Part shown: positions 40,867 through 46,106 of the stretch, in pieces
Position numbering within the stretch: the stretch's first letter is position 1
Layout of the letters: each line of letters opens with the position of its first letter
NCBI GenBank assembly: GCA_030753015.1
Contig: JASMDC010000027.1
Coordinates: 1 to 46,106 of the forward strand
Reading direction: 5' to 3'
DNA: 46,106 nt
DNA from: Candidatus Undinarchaeales archaeon
GTDB lineage: Archaea; SpSt-1190; JASMDC01
Program-made: the position numbers and the translations under genes
The notes under the pieces: generated by a model
Seen by the model: only the letters and a program-made list of their open reading frames with translations
Told to the model about the DNA's origin: nothing
The model's database searches: none

Positions 40867-43023
40867 TCACTCCTCTAGGTGCCTTTCTGCTGGTCCCTTG
40901 TACACCGCGTCGGAGAAGTTGATCCGGCGCATCTTGTTCTGGGAGAGGACCTCCTCGAAGTAATGGGCCGACAGGCCCGCTACCCGGCCATATATGAACA
41001 CGGCCTTTGCAAGAGCGGGATCCAGTCCCATGTCCGCGATGACGGCGCCTATGACACCATCGACGTTGATGGGTAGGTTCAACCCACGAACTTGGGACAA
41101 CACCTCGGTGATGAGCTTCGAGGCCGCGACATGGTCGCCGGCCACACCAGCGTCCCCTGACATGGTCCACAAGGCGTCCCTGCGGGGATCCTTGGTGTGG
41201 ACACGGTGGCCCATGCCCTCGATACGACGTCCCGCGTTGATGGCTTCCTTGGTCCTACGCCGGAGCGCCTCGGGGAGGTCGATGCCCTCCTCAGCAGCGA
41301 GCTCCACCGACGAGCGGAAGAACGCGGCCGCCTTGGCACCGGCTCCACCGTGCACGTCCGTGATAGCACCAACGCCGTGGGCTACTGAGACCTCGTAGGC
41401 GGCCCGTGTCGAGGCAGCGATGAGAGTGGCCTGCGCCGAGGGCGGGGTCACGCCGTGGTCCACGCAGGCCACGACCATGGCCTCGACCAGTTCGGCAAGA
41501 GCGGGCTCAACGTCCTTGCGTCCGCTCACCGCACGCCAGATGAGTTCCCTGGGCGATGCTTTGGGGGTCGCGCCGTCCAGTGCGTCCCCGGTCTCAAGGA
41601 TGACTGCAAGGTACCGGGACATGCGGCCCAACGCGAACACGGTCTTCTCGACCTGGGCGGCGGCTCCTTTCTCGGGAAGAGCGGCCAGGCCATCGTCTAG
41701 CAATAGGCACTTGGCCAGCGTCTTGGAGATGTCCTCATCCTTGGAACGTTTGACTTCAGGGCCGGGGCTGGCCGCGGCCTCGCGGAACACCTGCTCCAGG
41801 AAGGTGCGCTCCTCGTCGGTGGGGAAGCGCTGCCGGACCAGCAGCGAGGCCATCTCCACGATGCCAATCCTGCCGATGAGCTCCTGGAGCGGATACCCGG
41901 CTATCACCAGGTTGTTGGGCTCGACCTTGGTGATAAGCGTGCCCCATGCGGCCTTGCTGGGAGGATTCTCCCACGTATTGCGCATGCGCTCGTAATAATG
42001 GTCGACGTCAAAGTACGACTTCCCGCCCAGCTGCTCCTTCACCGCCTCGATGAGGTCATGCTGGCTGTTCACAACGGTGACACCCGCCGCCTCAAGCGCT
42101 CCCTTCTTGGACGCAAAGGTGCCGTAGGCCGTACCCGGCGAGACGATGGCACCGGCATGGCCCATGGTCTTGCCCTCCGGCGCGTTGGCACCAGAGATGA
42201 GGGCCACGATGGGCTTGGGATAGCGCTCGGGGTGCTTCGTGATGTCCTCGGCCAGGAGCTCCTCCTGGCATCCGCCTATCTCGCCAGCTACGACCACGAG
42301 GTCAGTGTTGGGATACGACTGGGCCAGTGGTACCATGGTGGGGAAGGGCGCGCCGATAGCACCGTCCCCGCCCACACCGAGCACGGCGTTCTGGGCGATA
42401 CCCGCCGACGCAAGTGCGTCGGACATGTGGTAGAGGATCGCACCGCTGCGTGAGATGATCGTGACCCCGTGGGCTCCGGCCTTACCGGGCGAGGGCTCCG
42501 CGGGATGGAACACGTCTGGGAGCATCCCCGCCTTGATCCCCTCGGGGGGAAAGATGATGCCCGGGGTGTTCCCTCCGAGGAGCAGGGTGTTGTGCTCGCG
42601 GGCCGTAACGAGTATATCGCGGACGTCACGCAGGGGGATGCCCTCGCTTATGAGCACGACGACGGGGACGCCCGCCTTGATGACCTCAAGGGTCGCGTCC
42701 TTGGCGGTGGAGTAGTGCCTCCAGATGCTGGCCACGGCCACGTCCGGGTTGTCGGCCAAGCACTCGGTGACTGTGTCGTACACGGGGACTATCTCGTGGA
42801 CCCGCGTCCCACCACGGCCGGGGGCAATGCCTGCGACGATGTCCGTACCATAATCCATCATGAGCCCCGCGTGTCGGGTTCCCTGACGGCCGAGGCCGAT
42901 TATGATCGACTCGATGCGCTTCGACTCCTTGATGCGCTCGGCCAGCTCAGGCCGCCGCTCCTTGATGATGTGGAACAGGAAGCCCTGGTCGGCGGGAAGC
43001 CGTTCGAGGGGAGTGACGCTCAC
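40867..43023 (-). CDS. aclA: ATP-citrate lyase, large subunit (CoA ligase + citrate synthase-like)
   Basis: A 718-residue enzyme subunit. Residues about 20-330 are the succinyl-CoA-synthetase-alpha-like CoA-binding and ligase part: GLGRQGTRHAG, NTPGIIFPP, and the phospho-histidine loop MGHAGAIVSPG (H289). About 440-718 is citrate-synthase-like, cleaving citryl-CoA: DHG (H523), TDVHGGAGAK (H558), GMGHRVHTKDPRRD (H606) and NVDGVIGAVIADMG (D655). With AclB it converts citrate + CoA + ATP to acetyl-CoA, oxaloacetate, ADP and Pi, in reductive TCA cycle or acetyl-CoA supply. It is about 100 residues longer than the well-known bacterial AclA. GTG start overlaps AclB's stop by 4 nt (GTGA). An ordinary succinyl-CoA ligase is excluded by the citrate synthase fusion. 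Confidence 0.92.
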   Translation of the reverse strand: MSVTPLERLPADQGFLFHIIKERRPELAERIKESKRIESIIIGLGRQGTRHAGLMMDYGTDIVAGIAPGRGGTRVHEIVPVYDTVTECLADNPDVAVASIWRHYSTAKDATLEVIKAGVPVVVLISEGIPLRDVRDILVTAREHNTLLLGGNTPGIIFPPEGIKAGMLPDVFHPAEPSPGKAGAHGVTIISRSGAILYHMSDALASAGIAQNAVLGVGGDGAIGAPFPTMVPLAQSYPNTDLVVVAGEIGGCQEELLAEDITKHPERYPKPIVALISGANAPEGKTMGHAGAIVSPGTAYGTFASKKGALEAAGVTVVNSQHDLIEAVKEQLGGKSYFDVDHYYERMRNTWENPPSKAAWGTLITKVEPNNLVIAGYPLQELIGRIGIVEMASLLVRQRFPTDEERTFLEQVFREAAASPGPEVKRSKDEDISKTLAKCLLLDDGLAALPEKGAAAQVEKTVFALGRMSRYLAVILETGDALDGATPKASPRELIWRAVSGRKDVEPALAELVEAMVVACVDHGVTPPSAQATLIAASTRAAYEVSVAHGVGAITDVHGGAGAKAAAFFRSSVELAAEEGIDLPEALRRRTKEAINAGRRIEGMGHRVHTKDPRRDALWTMSGDAGVAGDHVAASKLITEVLSQVRGLNLPINVDGVIGAVIADMGLDPALAKAVFIYGRVAGLSAHYFEEVLSQNKMRRINFSDAVYKGPAERHLEE

Positions 43024-44297
43024 GCCCTCACCCCCTTGGCCTCGAGCGCCTCCTTTAGACCGAACCGGATGACGTCGGCCATGATGCGCTCGTTGCCCAC
43101 CACGAGGTGAAGCTCGCGCAGCTCGTCCGGCGTCTCGATGATCGCCTTCTCGAGGAAGGTGCGGGCGGCGGGCAGGTCGGTCCCCACCATCCTCCCGTAC
43201 ACCGGAAGGAGGCGCTTGTTGTCGCGGTGCCGGTCGCGCAGGGCCAGGACTAGCCCGCGGATGAACACGTCACATGAGGAGATGCCGCCGAACCGCGAGG
43301 TGATGACCACATCGACACGAGGATCATCCATGAGCAGGTGGAACATCTCCGCCACCTTCTTCTGACTGGGGCCCCCTCCGCTATCCATGAAGTTCACTGG
43401 GACGGCCCGGTCGTCCAGGTACCGTTTGCTGACGTTCACGACCTCGTCGATCGAGAATATGCCGTATCCGGCGCCGCCGGGCACAATGCCAACATAGATC
43501 TTCTCAGGGTCCTTCTCCAGGTCCACGGTCAACAGGTCGACGTAGGGGAAGCCAGCGTCACGGGCCCGGCGCTCGTTGGCGGTGGGCTCGGCGACGTCGT
43601 GACGCACGGTCCCGATGCCGAGCTGGTCGAGGAGCGCCTTCTGGCGATAGAGAGCGTTATCGTCAATCACGAGCTTCGCGTCCACGGCCAACGGACCGTC
43701 CGGTGTGATGAGGAGGGGATTGATCTCGCACACCTTGGCATCGACGTCCTGGTAGAGTGCGTACACCTTGGCCACGACATCGGCCAGCTGGTCGACGTCG
43801 GCGTCGGGGAGGTCCTTGGCGAGGAACTCGGCCAGTTTCCGGACCGTCTCTACGGGAAGTTCGGAGCTGTTGGACGTGATGGGCACCTTCATGATCGCCT
43901 CGGGCCGTGTGCGCGACACCTCTTCGATGTCGACACCCCCGGAGGCGCTCACCATCATCACGTTGGTGTAGGTCGCAGGTTCCATGGTAGCGCCCACGTA
44001 GCAGGCGCCCTTCTCCTCGGCCATGGCCTCTACGGCAACGGTCTCTACCGGGTAGCCCTTGATACTCAGCGAGAATAGCTCGGTGACCGCGGCCTTGGCC
44101 TCCTCAGGGGCCTTTGCCCGCTTGATACCGCCGGCCTTCCCCCTACCGCCCACGAGCACCATCGACTTTAGCATGACCGGGTACTTGACATCCAGCGATC
44201 CGAACTCCTCGGGTTTGTGAATGACACCGTAGAGAGCGGGCACCTTGATGCCCTTGCTCACGAAAACCTTCTTTGCCTCGTGCTCATAAAGACGCAT
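43020..44297 (-). CDS. aclB: ATP-citrate lyase, small subunit (ATP-grasp)
   Basis: A 425-residue ATP-grasp protein of the succinyl-CoA-synthetase-beta/AclB type. N-terminal RLYEHEAKKVFVSKGI, LVGGRGKAGGIKRA (ATP-grasp Lys and Gly loop), VCEINPLLITPDGPLAVDAKLVIDDNA (metal and ATP ligands), then the CoA-ligase domain with FMDSGGGPS and VVITSRFGGISSCD. It phosphorylates the histidine of AclA. It is the first gene of the aclB-aclA-citF operon. Start ATG 44297 has a strong GGAGGT Shine-Dalgarno 8 nt upstream, and the promoter box (CCTTTTTATTTCC, centre about 44354) gives a leader of about 30 nt. In-frame extension to 44435 overlaps the divergent gene and is rejected. Order matches the aclBA operon known from green sulfur bacteria. 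Confidence 0.92.
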   Translation of the reverse strand: MRLYEHEAKKVFVSKGIKVPALYGVIHKPEEFGSLDVKYPVMLKSMVLVGGRGKAGGIKRAKAPEEAKAAVTELFSLSIKGYPVETVAVEAMAEEKGACYVGATMEPATYTNVMMVSASGGVDIEEVSRTRPEAIMKVPITSNSSELPVETVRKLAEFLAKDLPDADVDQLADVVAKVYALYQDVDAKVCEINPLLITPDGPLAVDAKLVIDDNALYRQKALLDQLGIGTVRHDVAEPTANERRARDAGFPYVDLLTVDLEKDPEKIYVGIVPGGAGYGIFSIDEVVNVSKRYLDDRAVPVNFMDSGGGPSQKKVAEMFHLLMDDPRVDVVITSRFGGISSCDVFIRGLVLALRDRHRDNKRLLPVYGRMVGTDLPAARTFLEKAIIETPDELRELHLVVGNERIMADVIRFGLKEALEAKGVRA

Positions 44298-44409
44298 GAT
44301 CTGTAACCTCCGTTCTCGGGCGTGCGCGCCCACTGGCCACATAGAAGGAGGAAATAAAAAGGTTGGCAAGGAACGCAGACCCACACCACCACGGGACCGG
44401 GATGGCACC

Positions 44410-44670
44410 ATGATACGTCTGCGCACCGCTTTCAAGGTCGAGGAGCTGATCCCCTACGAGGTGGACTGCGCCGACCACTATTTCCTCCCCGGCCCGGACC
44501 GACGCATGCAGCGCCCCGCACCATTCTGGGTGTACGAGGTGCCGGCAGAGGTGCTCCTGGGCAACACCCTGGACGACGACGTGGACCTCGGGAGCATCCC
44601 GGACAAGAAGGCCTTCTTCGAGGCGGTCAATCAGCTCAAGGAGCGTATTACCGGAGGCGAACGAGCATGA
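44410..44670 (+). CDS. Small hypothetical protein, first gene of a three-gene operon
   Basis: An 86-residue acidic protein of unknown family. Visible: RLRTAFKVEELIPYEVDC, WVYEVPAEVLLGNTLDDD and a helix FFEAVNQLKERITGGE at the end. No TM or signal. The ATG at 44410 is the first reasonable start in frame; the promoter TATA is likely the AAATAAAAAGG segment near 44350-44360, also used in reverse by aclB. The stop overlaps the next ATG (ATGA at 44667-44670), so translation is coupled to the wHTH/REase-like gene. Confidence 0.6.
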   Translation: MIRLRTAFKVEELIPYEVDCADHYFLPGPDRRMQRPAPFWVYEVPAEVLLGNTLDDDVDLGSIPDKKAFFEAVNQLKERITGGERA

Positions 44671-45578
44671 AGGACATGATCCTGACCTATCTCCAGCAGC
44701 ACGGCCCGAGCCTGCCCGTGGAGGTGAGCTCGGACATGGAGGAGGACTCTCTCATCGTTTCCGCAATGCTCTCGGAGCTTACGCATCAGAAGCTGCTCAT
44801 CCACTCCAGGATGCATATCGGCTCGGTCTCCCTGTACGCGCTCCCATCGCAGGCGGACGCCCTCCGCGAAAGGTTGCGAAGTGAGTTCATCCAGGAGCCG
44901 GCCCAAGGCGCGATAGCCCGGTTGGAGCGCGAGCATCTCATCATGGAGGATGAGGCCCGGGGACCCGAGCGGAAGGCGTTCGACACGGCACCGGACTTCG
45001 CCGAACCGTTGCGCATCCGCGTCGAGGGACGCGAGGTTCTATGCTGGGCGTGGCACGGGCTCACCGACGACGAGGTCCGCACGCTGGTGGAGCGCAAGCT
45101 CATGCCCGCGGTGGATGAGCCCAAGGCACCCGAACCGCAGCTGACGGCGCCAGTCCCGGCACCTGCCCAGACCACCCTCCCAGTACAGCGGCCCCCGCCC
45201 AGGCCGGGACTGGCGCCCGCACCACCCCCGCCGAAGGAAGGCGCTCCGGGCGAGGTCACGCCGTCGGCAGCACCCCTGTTCTCCCTGCTCAAGGGCTGGG
45301 GGCTGGACGTGCTCTCCCTGGAGGAGGAGCGAAAGGGGACCGCGTACGGCGGACTGGTCGGTGCCGCGACTCCCGCCGGGGTCCAGACGTATATCCTGCG
45401 CTACCGGAACCTCAAGAAGCAAGTGGGCCCCACCGACCTCATGGAGGCCTATGTCCAGGGTGTCGAGTCCAAGACCCCAGTGCTCTTCATCTCGGCCTCC
45501 GGCTTCTCCGACAAAGCGCGCAAGTATCACCAGGAGAACTTCCCCAACTTCATCCTCCTGGTCGAGGGGGGGGTCTGA
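44667..45578 (+). CDS. wHTH plus degenerate restriction-endonuclease-like protein
   Basis: A 303-residue protein. N-terminal winged-helix-like region (about 1-62: MKDMILTYLQQHGPSLPVEV, SMLSELTHQKLLIH-type helices, RMHIGSVSLYAL wing); a middle region with a long acidic/Pro-rich linker (about 152-195, ending PPPRPGLAPAPPPPKEG); a C-terminal domain (about 205-303) with AYGGLVGAATPAGVQTYILRYRNL, KKQVGPTDLMEAYVQGV, TPVLFISASGFSDKARKY. That last part looks like a restriction-endonuclease-type fold of the Mrr kind, but the D/E-x-K catalytic residues are not apparent. It might be a transcription factor or a DNA-binding sensor. It overlaps the previous gene by 4 nt and lies 2 nt before the PqqD-like gene. 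Confidence 0.65.
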   Translation: MKDMILTYLQQHGPSLPVEVSSDMEEDSLIVSAMLSELTHQKLLIHSRMHIGSVSLYALPSQADALRERLRSEFIQEPAQGAIARLEREHLIMEDEARGPERKAFDTAPDFAEPLRIRVEGREVLCWAWHGLTDDEVRTLVERKLMPAVDEPKAPEPQLTAPVPAPAQTTLPVQRPPPRPGLAPAPPPPKEGAPGEVTPSAAPLFSLLKGWGLDVLSLEEERKGTAYGGLVGAATPAGVQTYILRYRNLKKQVGPTDLMEAYVQGVESKTPVLFISASGFSDKARKYHQENFPNFILLVEGGV

Positions 45579-45580
45579 CC

Positions 45581-45865
45581 ATGGCGCGGTTCCGCTGGGC
45601 CGAAGGCGTGGTGTCGGGCAAGGACGACCACGGCATGTACCTCCTCAACGAGAAGAGCGGGGAGACCAGCCGGTTGGACGAGGCGATGTTCTTCGTGTGG
45701 GCCCTCTGCGACGGTACCAGGAGCATCGAGGAGATGGCGCATCAACTGGCCGACGAGACAGGGGACCCGTACGAGGAGATGCTGTCGCTGGTGGCCAACA
45801 TGCTCCGGTCGCTGGTGAACCTCCGTCTCGTGGCGCAGGTGGAAGAGGCTCCTCCTGCCGCCTGA
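45581..45865 (+). CDS. PqqD-like peptide-binding (RRE-type) protein
   Basis: A 94-residue protein with the PqqD fold pattern: GMYLLNEKSGETSRLDE, FFVWALCDGTRSIEEMAHQLAD, and the C-terminal MLRSLVNLRLVAQVEE helices. PqqD-like proteins bind precursor peptides in RiPP pathways and in some radical SAM systems; many archaeal ones are orphan with no known peptide. No obvious RiPP precursor or radical SAM gene is adjacent, but the window's two SPASM-like radical SAM proteins lie at 11102-12211 and 29760-30860. ATG 45581 lies 2 nt after the preceding stop; GGGGGG immediately upstream can serve as Shine-Dalgarno. Last gene of the operon. Confidence 0.8.
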   Translation: MARFRWAEGVVSGKDDHGMYLLNEKSGETSRLDEAMFFVWALCDGTRSIEEMAHQLADETGDPYEEMLSLVANMLRSLVNLRLVAQVEEAPPAA

Positions 45866-45881
45866 GGGATGGTTCTGTGAA

Positions 45882-46001
45882 CTACCCCTCTCCAAGTAGA
45901 GGGGCTTCCCGCTTCGACGCTGTTTCCAGCTCCACGGGCGCATCGGGTGGTCCCCACCCTGAGCTATCCTGAATGTTGATCGTAGCGTTCTTATAAGCAT
46001 C
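45882..46001 (-). pseudogene. 3' remnant of a tnpB gene and right end
   Basis: The minus strand of the last 225 nt encodes DAYKNATINIQDSS, then PPDAPVELETASKREAPLL and a stop (TAG at 45882-45884). This matches the usual IS605 TnpB C-terminus (D-x-N-A-A-I-N-I, then PVE...EA-P). Immediately upstream the frame is broken by a stop and does not match TnpB. The stop overlaps a hairpin CCCCTC/GAGGGG (45885-45904) and AGTTCAC, a typical right-end/guide RNA structure of these elements. The sequence 46002-46106 is not recognisable; no other gene is seen between 45866 and the edge. Confidence 0.65.
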
Positions 46002-46106
46002 CATCACCCTGCCCCTGAAAAATCCCTATTTCAACCGATCAGCCAGCATTCTCAGCTTTGCTCATCGTTGGCAGGATTCAGGTCTCCAGGACGCGACCGT
46101 TGTCGC

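Noticed and set aside
40867-44297. Simple succinyl-CoA synthetase alpha/beta pair
   Set aside because: The large subunit carries a complete citrate-synthase-like domain with catalytic His and Asp, which is specific to ATP-citrate lyase.
1-46106. tRNA, rRNA or CRISPR array
   Set aside because: No cloverleaf with a GTTCGA arm in context, no rRNA-like blocks and no regularly spaced repeats were found by reading both strands; weak folds could be missed by eye.

Overview
The window looks like high-GC archaeal chromosome. Most genes have a TATA-like box centred 26-30 nt upstream of the start codon, which is the spacing expected for leaderless mRNAs. Several genes start with GTG. The gene families (two-subunit ATP-citrate lyase, DUF362 ferredoxin protein, DUF6125-like and DUF350-like proteins, paired U32 proteins, secreted VWA protein) fit an anaerobic archaeon. 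I cannot fix the lineage from sequence alone; a Thermoplasmatota-type or other euryarchaeal-grade organism is a guess.

Layout. 1-2577: the 5' part of pyruvate kinase (running off the left edge), a structured non-coding repeat, two small unknown genes and a DUF4350-like protein. 2578-5150: a mobile, repeat-rich patch with an intact stand-alone tnpB element, a right-end relic of a second IS605-type element, a small archaeal gene with a palindromic operator over its start, and a 273-bp tandem duplication that copies the 3' end of a small gene together with its downstream structured element. 5574-6536: a possible membrane peptide and a PP-loop ATPase.

6533-34196 is a surface-glycan or glycolipid island. 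It holds six polytopic GT-C-type glycosyltransferases: three are close paralogues with the same start and promoter box, two are larger with C-terminal soluble domains, and one is shorter. With them are two radical SAM proteins, a GT4 glycosyltransferase, a zinc-ribbon methyltransferase, an asparagine synthase, a V4R-like protein, a DUF362 iron-sulfur protein, and two separate translationally coupled pairs that resemble the UbiU/UbiV O2-independent hydroxylase heterodimer. Two divergent gene pairs here (17723-18859 with 18913; 28552-29706 with 29760) appear to share one symmetric TATA box each, with starts about 27 nt to either side.

34193-39296: a divergent pair of secreted, membrane-anchored proteins. 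One is a 1452-residue VWA protein with a knottin-like cysteine patch, the other is 221 residues. Both end in Thr-Pro linkers, one TM helix and Gln/Tyr-rich cytoplasmic tails. 39316-44297: a tight aclB-aclA-citF operon that splits citrate to acetyl-CoA and oxaloacetate, with an orphan citrate lyase alpha subunit. 44410-45865: a three-gene operon ending in a PqqD-like protein. The right edge carries a 3' relic of another tnpB.

The best candidates for undescribed biology are the double UbiU/UbiV-like modules inside a GT-C/radical SAM island, the repeated structured element placed directly after small genes, and the shared-TATA divergent promoters. All functional assignments come from reading motifs; no database search was run.
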